The notes: generated by a model from the sequence alone, not told the origin. A stretch of 64,000 bases of DNA from Porphyromonadaceae bacterium (GCA_021372865.1 JAJFTO010000019.1:124001-188000), one strand, 5' to 3'; positions 46,874 to 57,220 are shown, numbered from the stretch's first letter. Made by a program: numbers and translations.

Positions 46874-47980
46874 TTAGTTTTTCCATTCTTTGTAAGGCAA
46901 ATTCAAGGAATCAGCCACTCCCTTGAATACAATATCACCATGCACAACATTCAGTCCCTGTTTCAGATCGGGATGAGACAGACAGGCTTTTTTCCAGCCG
47001 TTATCAGCCAGTGTAATCACATAGGGCAGGGTCGCATTGGTGAGGGCACGTGTAGAAGAGACCGGCACTGCACCGGGAATGTTTGCCACACAATAGTGAA
47101 TGACTCCATCTATCACGTAAACAGGGTCAGTGTGGGTCGTGGGATGTGTGGTTTCAAAACAACCTCCCTGATCGACCGACACGTCAATGATCACGGTACC
47201 GGGTGTCATCTCTTTTAGCATCTCCCGCGTTACCAGATGGGGAGCCTTCATGCCTACCTGCAAGGCAGCTCCGATAACCAGATCGGCACTCTTCACCAAA
47301 TCGGAGATGGCAAAACGGGTTGAATAAACCGTCTCCACGTTGGCAGGCATGACTTCCGACAGATAACGAAGCCTGTTTAGATTGATGTCCAGTATTTTTA
47401 CATTGGCGCCCAGTCCGGCTGCCATTAAAGCAGCATTGGCTCCCACTACACCAGCTCCAACGATGATCACTTCCGCAGGTTTCACACCCGGAACCCCTCC
47501 CAGCAACACGCCTTTTCCGCCCTGGGGTTTTTCAAGATATTTGGCTCCTTCCTGCACAGAAAGACGTCCGGCTACCTCACTCATGGGCGTGAGCAGCGGC
47601 AGGATTCCGTTCTGGTCCATTACCGTCTCATAGGCAATGCAAACTGCACCGCTCTTCCTCATTGCATCCGTCAAATTCTTGTCGGATGCGAAATGGAAGT
47701 ATGTGAATAGAATCTGATTTTCCCTGATCAATGCATATTCTCTTCCCATCGGTTCCTTTACTTTTACTATCATGTCAGCACTCGCGTAGACTTCATCGAT
47801 GGTGTCCACAACTACGGCTCCTGCGTTGATATAACGCTCATCAGGCAGATTACTTTCAAGGCCGGCATTTTTTTGTACATATACAGTGTGGCCTCTGCGG
47901 GTCACTTCATGTACACCAGCGGGAGTCATTGCTACCCTCCCCTCCTGGACTTTAATCTCTTTGGGTACTCCTATGGTCAT
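46874..47980 (-). CDS. ald: Alanine dehydrogenase
   Basis: NAD-dependent enzyme that interconverts L-alanine and pyruvate plus ammonia, 368 residues. It starts MTIGVPKEIKVQEGRVAMTP, which carries the pyruvate-binding Arg, and the catalytic Lys/His region includes VKVKEPMGREYALI. The NAD-binding Rossmann motif is VIIVGAGVVGANAALMAAGLGA. I use ATG 47980 rather than an upstream start that would add 17 unrelated residues. A TATTTTTG -7 box lies 49 bp upstream. Confidence 0.96.
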   Translation of the reverse strand: MTIGVPKEIKVQEGRVAMTPAGVHEVTRRGHTVYVQKNAGLESNLPDERYINAGAVVVDTIDEVYASADMIVKVKEPMGREYALIRENQILFTYFHFASDKNLTDAMRKSGAVCIAYETVMDQNGILPLLTPMSEVAGRLSVQEGAKYLEKPQGGKGVLLGGVPGVKPAEVIIVGAGVVGANAALMAAGLGANVKILDINLNRLRYLSEVMPANVETVYSTRFAISDLVKSADLVIGAALQVGMKAPHLVTREMLKEMTPGTVIIDVSVDQGGCFETTHPTTHTDPVYVIDGVIHYCVANIPGAVPVSSTRALTNATLPYVITLADNGWKKACLSHPDLKQGLNVVHGDIVFKGVADSLNLPYKEWKN

Positions 47981-48028
47981 CGTAATTAAGCTATTAGATA
48001 TTTTAAAATAAACTGTAAGATTATAACA

Positions 48029-48036
48029 CAAAAATA
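48029..48036 (-). promoter_or_regulatory. -7 box of ald
   Basis: TATTTTTG on the minus strand, 49 bp upstream of ATG 47980. It lies 108 bp from the divergent fba -33 element. Confidence 0.4.
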
Positions 48037-48143
48037 ATAAAAAAAATTAAAAAAGATATTTTCCCTGTTGAAAATAAGGATTTTCTCGTTGCAGTGATTG
48101 TTTCAAAGATAAACATCCTACATAGTATAAAGTTGAAACATTT

Positions 48144-48174
48144 TTTGCAGTTTGCAGATTAAATCGTATTTTTG
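48144..48174 (+). promoter_or_regulatory. fba promoter
   Basis: TTTG (48144-48147), a 19-nt spacer and TATTTTTG (48167-48174): a full match to the Bacteroidota consensus, about 40 bp before ATG 48215. Confidence 0.7.
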
Positions 48175-48214
48175 TACAGTATTAATATTTTCCGAAAAAT
48201 AAAATAATTTGCAA

Positions 48215-49207
48215 ATGGTTAGTTATAAAGAATTGGGTTTAGTAAACTCTAAGGATTTGTTCAGAAAAGCAGTTGACGGTGGTTATGCCATCCCTGCTTT
48301 TAATTTCAACAACATGGAACAATTGCAGGCCATTGTCTCCGCCTGCGTGGCAACAAAGTCTCCCGTTATCCTCCAGGTCTCCAGCGGTGCACGTAATTAT
48401 GCCAATCAGACCTTGCTGCGTTATATGGCACAGGGAGCTGTTCAATACGCAAAAGAGTTGGGTTATGAAATTCCTATCGTACTCCATCTCGACCACGGCG
48501 ACAGCTTTGAGTTATGCAAAGACTGTATCGAAAGCGGCTTTTCATCCGTTATGATTGATGGCTCTCATCTTCCCTATGAAGAAAATATTGCCCTGACAAA
48601 GAAAGTGGTTGAGTACGCTCATCAGTATGACGTTACGGTGGAAGGAGAGTTGGGTGTGCTTGCCGGCATCGAGGATGAGGTTCAGGCAGAACACCACACC
48701 TATACCGAACCCGACGAAGTGGTTGACTTTGTTTCGCGCACAGGTGTGGATTCGTTGGCTATTTCTATCGGTACTTCTCATGGTGCATTCAAGTTCACTC
48801 CGGAACAGTGTACCCGCAACGAGGAAGGTGTACTGGTGCCGCCTCCGCTTCGTTTCGATATTCTGGAAGAAATTGAGAAACGCATTCCAGGATTTCCCAT
48901 CGTGCTTCATGGTTCATCATCGGTACCCCAGCAATATGTGAAAATTATCAACGAGAACGGTGGCAAACTGAATGATTCAATCGGTATTCCCGAAGACCAG
49001 TTGCGCAAAGCTGCCAAATCGGCTGTATGCAAAATAAATATCGACTCCGACGGTCGTCTTGCCATGACTGCAGCTGTACGTGAAGTACTTGCAAAAAAAC
49101 CGGCAGAATTCGATCCCCGTAAATATCTGGGACCCGCTCGCGAAGAACTGAAAAAACTCTACATGCACAAGACTGAAGAAGTACTCGGAAGTGCAGGTAA
49201 AGCATAA
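48215..49207 (+). CDS. fba: Class II fructose-bisphosphate aldolase
   Basis: Zinc-dependent aldolase of glycolysis and gluconeogenesis, 330 residues. The start is MVSYKELGLVNSKDLFRKAV; the frame could extend to a TTG at 48209, but ATG 48215 fits the family. Metal and substrate residues are visible in VLHLDHGDSFELC, VMIDGSHLPYEEN, EGELGVLAG and VLHGSSSVPQQYV. A consensus promoter precedes it and a strong terminator follows. Confidence 0.97.
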   Translation: MVSYKELGLVNSKDLFRKAVDGGYAIPAFNFNNMEQLQAIVSACVATKSPVILQVSSGARNYANQTLLRYMAQGAVQYAKELGYEIPIVLHLDHGDSFELCKDCIESGFSSVMIDGSHLPYEENIALTKKVVEYAHQYDVTVEGELGVLAGIEDEVQAEHHTYTEPDEVVDFVSRTGVDSLAISIGTSHGAFKFTPEQCTRNEEGVLVPPPLRFDILEEIEKRIPGFPIVLHGSSSVPQQYVKIINENGGKLNDSIGIPEDQLRKAAKSAVCKINIDSDGRLAMTAAVREVLAKKPAEFDPRKYLGPAREELKKLYMHKTEEVLGSAGKA

Positions 49208-49225
49208 ACAATTATCTTCATGAAC

Positions 49226-49263
49226 AAAAAAGGATTGGCCATTACGGTACAATCCTTTTTTTT
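49226..49263. terminator. Bidirectional terminator between fba and malQ
   Basis: Perfect 12-bp stem AAAAAAGGATTG (49226-49237) / CAATCCTTTTTT (49250-49261). T-tracts occur on both strands, so it serves the convergent fba and malQ genes. Confidence 0.85.
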
Positions 49264-49289
49264 AATTTATGATGTTCACTTTTGCGGGG

Positions 49290-51959
49290 TCAGCGACGGT
49301 TCATCTCAAGAATCATCTTGTTAAAATCAGTTTCCTTCAGTAAATCGTCCAGAGAAAGATGCATCCTGTATTGCCAGTAATGTGCCGGGTTGGCTGGTAT
49401 GTTGATGCGTTCAGCGGCATAATTGGGGTTTCGCAGTTTTTCATCGACCGACATCCAGTCCTGCCAGGGCAATATAACCCACATTGCCGTGGATTGCAAA
49501 TGTTTGGTAAGAATCTCCTTGCACAGTGTTTCGTTACATTCTTCCGGAGCTGTGCCACCATGATGTAAAATTTCGTTGTAATAACGCTGTGTGACCGCTC
49601 TGTTTTCAGTCCACCATGCACGAACGGGTGACATATCATGGGTAGAAGTGGTACATACAGAGAGATAAGGCAGTGAACTCAGATCGGTAAACAGGGTTTT
49701 TGAATCTTTGGGCATACGCTGGATCTCCAGGCTCAACATCTGCAATTCATTCATTACCGAGGGTACACAATCAGGCACCATACCAAGATCTTCACCACAT
49801 GCCATCATGGTTGTGGAAGAAAGCAGCACGGGTAGTTTCTGCATTGCCTGCTCACGCCAGAAATAGTTGTGCTTGCGATAGAAAAAATCATCATACAGGC
49901 GATTAAAAGCTTCTTTTACATGATCGTCCAGGTATCGGTACGAGTACGTGTACTGTGCAGTGATACGCGGATGAAACTTGTGCTGATCATGCCGGTCGCG
50001 GATAAAAAGTACCTCTGTGCAAAGTGTAAGCAACCCGTCGTGGATGCGTCGTTTTTTTTCATCCTCCTGGCCAATAAACAATCTATCGATTTTCTGCTGC
50101 GTGTTACAGAATGATTTTAGTTTAAAACGCTGCCAGCCCCATATATCCAGATAGTAGTTTTTCACCTCATCTGCATATTCACCAAATATTTCCGGTAGAT
50201 AGCGTTCGTGAATAAAAGGTTCAACCATTCTATCCTCGTCGAAGGGAATACCGTAACGTTCTATCTCTTCCGCCCAGTAAGGCAATGCAGGGCTGAAGTA
50301 GCCTAGCAGGCCATGCACGGCATGGAGAGGAATCTCCCAGATACGGAAAAAGCCCAGAATGTGATCTATCCGGTAAGCATCAAAATAATCAGACATCTTC
50401 CGGAACCGACTAATCCACCATGAATAACCATCCCGTGCCATCGCCAGCCAGTTGTATGTAGGAAATCCCCAGTTCTGACCCAGGAAAGAGAAATCATCAG
50501 GTGGCGCGCCGCTTTGTGTGTCCATATTAAAAAAACCGGGATCAGTCCAGGCATCCACACTGTGGCGACTGATTCCAATGGGAATATCCCCTTTTAGGGC
50601 TATCCCTTTTCCCCGCGCATACTTCTTTACTTCTGAAAATTGCTCATGGAGCAGGAATTGTACAAAATACCAGTAATGAATCTCTGCTTTTGCTTCCGGA
50701 TTCATCTCCGTCATCCGCAGCAACCGATCTTTGTCGAAACTGCTGAACTCACCCCATTTCAGAAAATCGGCACTTTTATTTCTATCACGCAGATAGCAAT
50801 AACCGGCATAAGGGAAAAGCCAATGGCTGTTCTTTTCATAGAAAGCCAAATATTCGGCAGAGGACAAAATTTGTTCACCACATTCCTGAAACAAAGCACG
50901 ACTATAATCAGCTTTCAGTTTTAGCACCTGTTCATAGTCGACTTCTGGCAGGCTGTTGAGTCGCGCTGCTTTACGGGCAAATAAATTAAATTTTTCCTTA
51001 TCTTTCAGCGGAAGAGAGCTGCAACCAAGATAGATGGGATGAAGGGCATAAATTGAAATGGCACTGTAGGGATAAGAGTCACGCCATGTTCCGGTGGAGG
51101 TGGTATCGTTCACAGGGAGCAGTTGGATCAGCTGTTGGCCGGTAACAGATACCCAGTCGATCATTTTATATAGATCAGTAAACTCACCGATACCAAAACT
51201 ATCCTTTGTCTTCAGCGAGAAGACGGGGATTGAAGTACCGGTCCCTTTATAGTTAAAATGATGATAATGGTATTGTAATCCCATTTCTACGAAAACAATA
51301 CCGTTCCCATAAGCCTTTTCCGCATAAAGAATACGGTTGCCACCATCTTCCCAGTGAATGATTTCACCACTGGCACAGTCCCTGATCACAAATTTATATT
51401 CACAGGACGGAGGGATTTTTTCTGCATCCAGTATAATCTGCCACTCTCCGTCGTCCACATAAGACAAAGGTATTGCATATGTCGGATTCCAGTGACCCAA
51501 TACATCACAGTTACCGGTAATACAAATTTGCTGTGCTCTGTGAACATAAGGACAGATTACATTCAGAAGTATCGAATGGGCGTATTGTTTTAAAGAAACA
51601 GCTTCATTCGCATGACGAAAGATGCTTCCCGTGAAAACTGATGAATAAAGATAGGTATGCCAGGGTTTACTCTTCCACAAATCCTGGATAAGATAGTTCT
51701 TTTTGTCTCTGATAACATGTAATTTCCGGTGTTTCCCCCATTCACGCCGCACAGTACTCCCTCCGTGTCGGATAAAGTAATAGTACTGAATATTTTCCGT
51801 TTTCTTTACATTAATTTCGGCGAACCAATCATCTCCGGCATTGGAAAGGATGATGGCACGGGTTTCATCAAATTGTCCCAGCTCAGGAACGGATCCACAG
51901 AGGCAGACCTGCTGCCCCCAGGTGGTATGATAGTTGATTTGAAATGATAGAAGAGCCAT
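49290..51959 (-). CDS. malQ: 4-alpha-glucanotransferase with two N-terminal CBM20 domains
   Basis: GH77 amylomaltase that transfers alpha-1,4-glucan chains, 889 residues. Two starch-binding domains lie at about residues 1-100 (VCLCGSVPELGQFDETRAI) and 125-235 (QICITGNCDVLGHWNPTYAI). The GH77 barrel has the nucleophile Asp in YRIDHILGFFRIW, the acid/base Glu in MACGEDLGMVPD and the third carboxylate in CTTSTHDMSPVRAWW. The protein lacks a signal peptide, so it probably works in the cytoplasm on imported maltodextrin or glycogen. The two-CBM layout is usual in Bacteroides. The gene is a single unit. Confidence 0.96.
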   Translation of the reverse strand: MALLSFQINYHTTWGQQVCLCGSVPELGQFDETRAIILSNAGDDWFAEINVKKTENIQYYYFIRHGGSTVRREWGKHRKLHVIRDKKNYLIQDLWKSKPWHTYLYSSVFTGSIFRHANEAVSLKQYAHSILLNVICPYVHRAQQICITGNCDVLGHWNPTYAIPLSYVDDGEWQIILDAEKIPPSCEYKFVIRDCASGEIIHWEDGGNRILYAEKAYGNGIVFVEMGLQYHYHHFNYKGTGTSIPVFSLKTKDSFGIGEFTDLYKMIDWVSVTGQQLIQLLPVNDTTSTGTWRDSYPYSAISIYALHPIYLGCSSLPLKDKEKFNLFARKAARLNSLPEVDYEQVLKLKADYSRALFQECGEQILSSAEYLAFYEKNSHWLFPYAGYCYLRDRNKSADFLKWGEFSSFDKDRLLRMTEMNPEAKAEIHYWYFVQFLLHEQFSEVKKYARGKGIALKGDIPIGISRHSVDAWTDPGFFNMDTQSGAPPDDFSFLGQNWGFPTYNWLAMARDGYSWWISRFRKMSDYFDAYRIDHILGFFRIWEIPLHAVHGLLGYFSPALPYWAEEIERYGIPFDEDRMVEPFIHERYLPEIFGEYADEVKNYYLDIWGWQRFKLKSFCNTQQKIDRLFIGQEDEKKRRIHDGLLTLCTEVLFIRDRHDQHKFHPRITAQYTYSYRYLDDHVKEAFNRLYDDFFYRKHNYFWREQAMQKLPVLLSSTTMMACGEDLGMVPDCVPSVMNELQMLSLEIQRMPKDSKTLFTDLSSLPYLSVCTTSTHDMSPVRAWWTENRAVTQRYYNEILHHGGTAPEECNETLCKEILTKHLQSTAMWVILPWQDWMSVDEKLRNPNYAAERINIPANPAHYWQYRMHLSLDDLLKETDFNKMILEMNRR

Positions 51960-52039
51960 TCCGATTCATTCGTTTAAATCATTAAATACGATAAACGTTT
52001 TTCAATGATGTAATGTATTAAATTATAAAATACTGGCCA

Positions 52040-52047
52040 CAAAACTA
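52040..52047 (-). promoter_or_regulatory. -7 box of malQ
   Basis: TAGTTTTG on the minus strand (TAnnTTTG), about 80 bp upstream of ATG 51959. Confidence 0.35.
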
Positions 52048-52152
52048 CGATAATTTATCATCGGGAGAAGTCGAATCCGGTTTCTTTTAGACAGAATACA
52101 GTGCAAACGATTGCGACGGAATGTGCTCAGACAGAGGCTCAACCTCTTTCTT

Positions 52153-53823
52153 TTAAATGAAAAGCAGAATTAAAAGTTGTGCCGTGATGACTCTCAGAAA
52201 CATGGTCAGTGGGTATACGGTAGCATAACTCACAGCAGGGATATCATTCCCGGCAGTAGCATTGGCATAAGACAATGCCGGAGGGTCGGTCATGCTTCCA
52301 GCAATCAGACCCATAAGCGTAAAATAGTTCAGTTTATACACTTTTCGTCCAATTGTACCGATAATCAACAGCGGGATAACAGTGATGATTACACCATAAC
52401 CAATCCATACGTATCCACCGTTGACAACTGTCTCCACAAAATTTTCACCGGCTCCAAGTCCTACGCAGGCAAGGAAAATAGCGATACCTATTTCCCGTAG
52501 CATTAAATTGGCACTCATGGTAGTGTAGGTTACAAGTTTGTATTTGGGGCCAAATTTACTGATCAGGATGGCTACGATAAGTGGTCCACCCGCAAGGCCC
52601 AGTTTCACAGGCTGAGGGATACCGGGAATCATAAAAGGGATACTACCTACCAGCACTCCCAGTGAGATGCCGATAAAGAAGGAGATCAGATTGGGTTCTC
52701 TGAGTCGTTTGAGTGAATTTCCGAGAAACTTTTCCACATTCAGGATTGATTCTTCCGACCCTACCACGGTCACACGGTCGCCCAGCTGTAACTGTAGTCT
52801 TGAATCGGCAATCAGGTCCACTCCGGCACGGTTGACACGGGTGATATTTACACCGAAAAGGTTCCTCAACCGCAGGCTTCCAATGGAACGACCGTTGATA
52901 GCCGACTTGGTGATGGATATTCTCCGTGATACAAGCTGAGAATCCAGCTTGTTCCATTCTTCTTTTCCCATTTCAATGCGTTGGCCTATCATTGCTTCAA
53001 TGATCTCGATGTTTTTCAGATTGGAAACTACCAATATCTTATCATTCTCATTAAGAATGGTTAGCGTCTGAGGAACGACCAGTTCCTGCGTACGGGCATG
53101 CAACACCCGCGAGATTACAAATTCCTTTTGTATGAGATGTTTGATATCACGAATATTTTTCCCAAAAATTGAGGGATTTTCCACCTTGAGGGAAAACATA
53201 TGTGCTTCGGTCAACTTGGATTCACTCTTGTAATCCAGCTCGTTGTTTTCTTTGACAAAATTGACGCGAAAAATATATCGGAATAAAACTATGGACAGAA
53301 TGATACCAATCACTCCCAGGGGGTAAGATACGGCATAGGCTGTGGCAATGGTTGGCTCCACAGTTCCTGTCATATCGGTGTAAGTCTGCTGTGCTGCACC
53401 CAATCCAGGTGTGTTGGTAACCGCACCTGAGAGTACCCCCACCATGGTAGCCATGGGAGTACCGGTTACAATATGAATAATGTAGGTAGTCAACACTCCC
53501 AGAAAGACCACACCCGCAGCAAGCAAGTTGAGGGTGATCCCTCCCTGCTTGAATGAGGAAAAGAAACTGGGGCCTACCTGCATACCGATGGAGAAGATAA
53601 ACAGAATCAGTCCGAATTCTTTCAGGAAATGCAATACATTTTCATCGATCTCCAGTCCCAGATGCCCGAGGAATATCCCAAAGAATAAAATCCACGTAGT
53701 TCCGAGTGAGATACCAAAAATTTTTACTTTCCCCAGCAGAAGTCCAATGGAGATTACCCAGGCAAGCACCAAAATTGAATGTGCAATACCACTGCCGGTG
53801 ACTAATTCAACTAACCAATCCAT
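52153..53823 (-). CDS. AspT/YidE-type putative transporter with two RCK_C domains
   Basis: Inner-membrane protein of 556 residues. An N-terminal set of about five helices (the AspT/YidE/YbjL duplication domain, with [25 protein letters not shown]) is followed by two regulatory TrkA-C (RCK_C) domains at about residues 205-290 and 300-375. A second half-transporter follows, with the characteristic [18 protein letters not shown]. Members exchange aspartate for alanine in some bacteria, but the substrate here is unknown. Confidence 0.88.
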   Translation of the reverse strand: MDWLVELVTGSGIAHSILVLAWVISIGLLLGKVKIFGISLGTTWILFFGIFLGHLGLEIDENVLHFLKEFGLILFIFSIGMQVGPSFFSSFKQGGITLNLLAAGVVFLGVLTTYIIHIVTGTPMATMVGVLSGAVTNTPGLGAAQQTYTDMTGTVEPTIATAYAVSYPLGVIGIILSIVLFRYIFRVNFVKENNELDYKSESKLTEAHMFSLKVENPSIFGKNIRDIKHLIQKEFVISRVLHARTQELVVPQTLTILNENDKILVVSNLKNIEIIEAMIGQRIEMGKEEWNKLDSQLVSRRISITKSAINGRSIGSLRLRNLFGVNITRVNRAGVDLIADSRLQLQLGDRVTVVGSEESILNVEKFLGNSLKRLREPNLISFFIGISLGVLVGSIPFMIPGIPQPVKLGLAGGPLIVAILISKFGPKYKLVTYTTMSANLMLREIGIAIFLACVGLGAGENFVETVVNGGYVWIGYGVIITVIPLLIIGTIGRKVYKLNYFTLMGLIAGSMTDPPALSYANATAGNDIPAVSYATVYPLTMFLRVITAQLLILLFI

Positions 53824-53855
53824 TCTCTAATAACCTAAATGTACGTAATTCGCCA

Positions 53856-53863
53856 CAAAGGTA
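53856..53863 (-). promoter_or_regulatory. -7 box of the AspT-type transporter gene
   Basis: TACCTTTG on the minus strand, 33 bp upstream of ATG 53823. Confidence 0.4.
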
Positions 53864-53880
53864 GTGTTAATTGGCCGAAA

Positions 53881-54723
53881 TTAAAAACATTTTATAAAAG
53901 TCACGGCCACCCATTGATCCATTTCCGCCACGGAGTGATAAGACCATCCGGTCTCTTCTCCTTTTCTGCGGATCACCGGGATATCTTCCCGGTAAAAACC
54001 GCTCATGATAATTTGGCCTTTAGGATTTAATACGCTGTCATAAAATGGCATATCATGTAGCAGAACATTTCGGTTGATGTTGGCAAAGATCACGTCGAAA
54101 TGCTTTTTTTCCAATAGTCTGGCATCACCGAGCTGTACGTCGATATTGTTGATGCCATTGAGCGCCATATTTTCCCGTGCATTGTTGCATGCCCACTCAT
54201 CGTTATCGATTGCAAAGACCGACTTCGCGCCTCTCATAGAAGCAAGAATAGCCAACACAGCTGTTCCGCATCCCATGTCCAGGACCGATTTTCCCTCAAT
54301 ATCGGCTGACAGGATTTCCTGCAGGATCAGTCCGGTTGTCTGGTGATGTCCCGTACCGAATGCCATCTTGGGATCTATCGTAATATCGTAACGGTACTTT
54401 TTTCCCGGCTGATGAAAGGAACTATGAATACAACATGCATCGCCAATAACAATCGGCTGAAAGTAATGTTTTTCCCACTCTTCATTCCAATTCTTATCCT
54501 CAAGCTCAGAATACTGCCAGTCAATATTGGCATTCAGCGGCAAATCTGTCAGGATTTTCGAAATTTTTTCGGGTGTGAAAATATTTGCCGGGAGATAGGC
54601 ATCCAAACCGCCGGGAATTTGTACAAATGACTCAAAGCCTATCTCAACCAACATAGCAGCCAGTATATCTTTCAGCGTTTCTGTATCGGGGTCGCAGGTA
54701 AACTGCACATGAATATATTGCAT
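53881..54723 (-). CDS. prmA: Ribosomal protein L11 methyltransferase
   Basis: SAM-dependent enzyme that methylates ribosomal protein L11, 280 residues. The N-terminal substrate-binding domain opens with MQYIHVQFTCDPDTETLKDI. The catalytic part has MAFGTGHHQTTGLILQEI, SAM motif I VLDMGCGTAVLAILASMRGA and the post-motif FDVIFANINRNVLL. A -7 box TATTTTTG is 42 bp upstream. The gene ends 58 bp before the AspT-type transporter start on the same strand. Confidence 0.93.
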   Translation of the reverse strand: MQYIHVQFTCDPDTETLKDILAAMLVEIGFESFVQIPGGLDAYLPANIFTPEKISKILTDLPLNANIDWQYSELEDKNWNEEWEKHYFQPIVIGDACCIHSSFHQPGKKYRYDITIDPKMAFGTGHHQTTGLILQEILSADIEGKSVLDMGCGTAVLAILASMRGAKSVFAIDNDEWACNNARENMALNGINNIDVQLGDARLLEKKHFDVIFANINRNVLLHDMPFYDSVLNPKGQIIMSGFYREDIPVIRRKGEETGWSYHSVAEMDQWVAVTFIKCF

Positions 54724-54764
54724 ACGGCGGGTCGTTTCAAATTATTATTATTCTTTTTAGACTA

Positions 54765-54772
54765 CAAAAATA
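54765..54772 (-). promoter_or_regulatory. -7 box of prmA
   Basis: TATTTTTG on the minus strand, 42 bp upstream of ATG 54723. Confidence 0.4.
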
Positions 54773-55029
54773 GGTAACTTTTCCGGAATCGATGGAAAAT
54801 TCACTTTCAAAAAAAACAGGGTCTGGATATAGTAAAAATCTCTTTCGTTGGCCATTAAAATGTTTATTAATGTTACAAAATAATCTATTTCGTCAATTAT
54901 GATTTCCGAATTGATTTTTTTGTCCTACATTTACCCAGCAAAAATTACCGTTTTCATGCTGTAGCATTGTCAGTATTGTTGACTTCTGATCAACCGGCAT
55001 TACGAAAACTGTCTGTCAAATATAGTCTT

Positions 55030-56121
55030 ATGAAAATAAAAACCGGATTTATCATTTTTATCATAGTCTCTTTTCTGTTTCAGGGTTACAGTCAGGTTCA
55101 ACCCCCTAAGATAAAGTCGCTGATTCAGGAGGGTGTGTCATTACATGATCAGGGAGAATATAATCAGGCCATCGAAAAATATCAGGATGCGTTGAAACTC
55201 CAACCCGACTGTCCACAGGCAATTTATGAAATCGCCTTATCCTACCTTGCAATGAAAGACTATGAGAAAGCTTCGGAATACAGCACGAAGGTTATCAACA
55301 CAAACGATAAACAGCTTTCTCCCGGTGCCTATGCTGTAAAAAGTGAAGCTCTGGTGGAAACAGGTCATCTCGACGATGCACTCACGCTGTTGTATGAAGG
55401 ATTAAGCAAATTTGGCGATGAATATCTCCTTCATTTCAACATGGCAGTGAACTATTATAAGAAGGATGACATGGACAAAACACTGGAACATGTAAAAAAG
55501 GCGATCGATCTGGATAAATCGCATAGCGGGGCATTTCTTTTGTATGCTTATGCCCTGAACAACAAAGGTTTTTGGGTACAAAGCATCCTTTCAATGCAAA
55601 TGTTTCTATTGCTGGAACCGGACAGTAACCGGTCCAAAAATGCTTACGAAGAGATGTTACAAACCATGCGCATAAAAAAGACCGGACAGCCCGTGGAACG
55701 TTCCTTTATTCAGCAACAGATGATGCGAAATAGTGGAGTGACCTTACTGCATCCGGAGGAGATTCCGCCGTTGTCTGTTCAGGATGGCTTGAACCGGAAC
55801 CTTGTATATCAGGCCATTACTGTCACACTCGATTCTTTACAGTCGACCCCGGCGGAGGAAGATGAATTTATGCAGTTCAAGATTGTGAACCGGGCAATCA
55901 TGAAAGTGCTTCAGAAAGAAAGTCTAAAGGATGGTAAGCAAGGCATTTTCTGGACTTTTTACGTTCCTTTCTTTTCCCATATAGAACAATCAAGCTTTTA
56001 CGATACTTTTTGCCGGTATATCAGCGTATCTTATTATCCCGAATCATTGAAGTGGTGGCAGCAGAACAGGAAAGCCGCTGAGAATTTTGTGGTTTGGTTT
56101 GAAAAAGGGGACAATCTCTGA
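55030..56121 (+). CDS. Exported tetratricopeptide-repeat protein upstream of the sigma factor
   Basis: A 363-residue protein with signal peptide (ending FLFQGYSQ). Four or five TPR units cover about residues 27-190, for example QGEYNQAIEKYQDALKLQPD and KKDDMDKTLEHVKKAIDLDKSH. The remainder is a mixed domain with no recognised motif (GIFWTFYVPFFSHIEQSSFYD). ATG 55030 is chosen; the frame start at 54967 would place 21 residues before the signal peptide. It ends 48 bp before the ECF sigma gene, but that gene has its own -7 box between them. Confidence 0.85.
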   Translation: MKIKTGFIIFIIVSFLFQGYSQVQPPKIKSLIQEGVSLHDQGEYNQAIEKYQDALKLQPDCPQAIYEIALSYLAMKDYEKASEYSTKVINTNDKQLSPGAYAVKSEALVETGHLDDALTLLYEGLSKFGDEYLLHFNMAVNYYKKDDMDKTLEHVKKAIDLDKSHSGAFLLYAYALNNKGFWVQSILSMQMFLLLEPDSNRSKNAYEEMLQTMRIKKTGQPVERSFIQQQMMRNSGVTLLHPEEIPPLSVQDGLNRNLVYQAITVTLDSLQSTPAEEDEFMQFKIVNRAIMKVLQKESLKDGKQGIFWTFYVPFFSHIEQSSFYDTFCRYISVSYYPESLKWWQQNRKAAENFVVWFEKGDNL

Positions 56122-56143
56122 AACCGATGTAAAATTAATTAGA

Positions 56144-56151
56144 TATCTTTG
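56144..56151 (+). promoter_or_regulatory. -7 box of the ECF sigma operon
   Basis: TATCTTTG (TAnnTTTG), giving a leader of only about 10 nt to ATG 56169. This excludes the upstream TTG at 56154 as a start. Confidence 0.5.
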
Positions 56152-56168
56152 CGTTGCAGTCCGAATTT

Positions 56169-56720
56169 ATGGGAACGATCGACGAGGAAATATTACTGGA
56201 GGAGTTACGCAACCTGATTACAAGCCGTAAAGGTTTTGCACATCTGGTATCTGAATACAGCGAGAGGCTTTATTGGCAGATACGAAAAATGGTACTTTCC
56301 CATGACGATGCGAATGATATTCTGCAAGATGTTTTCATTAAAGCATGGACCAATCTTGAAAATTTCAGGGGAGAATCCAAGCTTACCACCTGGCTTTATC
56401 GTATTGCCATCAATGAAAGCATCACTTTCCTGAATAAAAAACGAACTCAGAATAATATTTCCATTGACGACGAAGACACCTTCCTGCTTAACACCATTGA
56501 GAGTGACGAATATTTTGATGGCGACGAAGCTCAAAAATTACTGCAAAAAGCCATCCTCACGCTTCCCGACAAGCAGCGTCTTGTTTTTCAGATGAAATAT
56601 TTTGATGAGATGAAATATGAGGATATGTCGGAAATCCTCGGTACTTCCGTGGGGGCGCTCAAAGCATCTTATCATCATGCGGTAAAGAAAATTGAAAAGA
56701 TTTTGGGTGAATCCAATTAA
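56169..56720 (+). CDS. ECF RNA polymerase sigma factor
   Basis: A 183-residue sigma-70 family member of the extracytoplasmic function group. Region 2 is seen in LVSEYSERLYWQIRKMVLSH, DDANDILQDVFIKAWTNLENF and LTTWLYRIAINESITFL. Region 4 is KAILTLPDKQRLVFQMKYFDEMKYEDMSEILG-type (LPDKQRLVFQMKYFD, then MSEILGTSVGALKASYHHAVKKIEK). It lacks region 1 and region 3. It heads a likely unit with a one-TM protein and a Spy/CpxP-like protein. Confidence 0.92.
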   Translation: MGTIDEEILLEELRNLITSRKGFAHLVSEYSERLYWQIRKMVLSHDDANDILQDVFIKAWTNLENFRGESKLTTWLYRIAINESITFLNKKRTQNNISIDDEDTFLLNTIESDEYFDGDEAQKLLQKAILTLPDKQRLVFQMKYFDEMKYEDMSEILGTSVGALKASYHHAVKKIEKILGESN

Positions 56721-56773
56721 ACCTTTTATACATATACAAGTCTATTCATCAGTATAGCGAAAATGAGAAAGGT

Positions 56774-57187
56774 ATGGAAACAAAGATTAACAAATTAAAA
56801 GAAATAGATAAAACAAAAAATCCTTTTAAAGTACCCGATAATTATTTCGCGCAATTCAATGAAGAGATAATGAGCCGACTTCCGGAAAAGGTGTATGTTG
56901 CTCCTCGACCGGTGTTGCTATGGGACAAAGTGAAACCTTGGGTTTATCTGGCTGCGATGTTCGTGGGGATTTATTTTACGGTAAATTTTCTGACACGAAA
57001 TGCAGAGAAAGCACAGATCACAACCGAACAGTCTGATAGCAGTAGCCAGTTTGGCATATCTCGGCCTGTCGACAATTATTGGTCTACGGTAAGTATTACT
57101 GAAGAAGAATTTTATCAGTTTCTCGAAGATCAAATGGTTGACGACGGCTATTATGATTATATGTATAATCAATATTATTTGAATTAA
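56774..57187 (+). CDS. Single-TM protein, candidate anti-sigma factor
   Basis: A 137-residue protein. A short N-terminal cytoplasmic region (KNPFKVPDNYFAQFNEEIMSRLPEK) is followed by one transmembrane helix at about residues 55-72 (PWVYLAAMFVGIYFTVNFL). An acidic, Tyr-rich periplasmic tail follows (EEEFYQFLEDQMVDDGYYDYMYNQYYLN). It has no zinc-binding HXXXCXXC anti-sigma motif, so if it holds the sigma factor it does so by another mode. It starts 53 bp after the sigma gene and is followed after 33 bp by the Spy-like gene. The role is inferred from context. Confidence 0.75.
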   Translation: METKINKLKEIDKTKNPFKVPDNYFAQFNEEIMSRLPEKVYVAPRPVLLWDKVKPWVYLAAMFVGIYFTVNFLTRNAEKAQITTEQSDSSSQFGISRPVDNYWSTVSITEEEFYQFLEDQMVDDGYYDYMYNQYYLN

Positions 57188-57220
57188 GGATCTATCAAAC
57201 TTCTTTTATAAGATTTCGTC

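Noticed and set aside
55030..56121. TPR gene as first gene of the sigma operon
   Set aside because: A good -7 box (56144-56151) lies between the TPR gene and the sigma gene, so co-transcription is possible but not shown.
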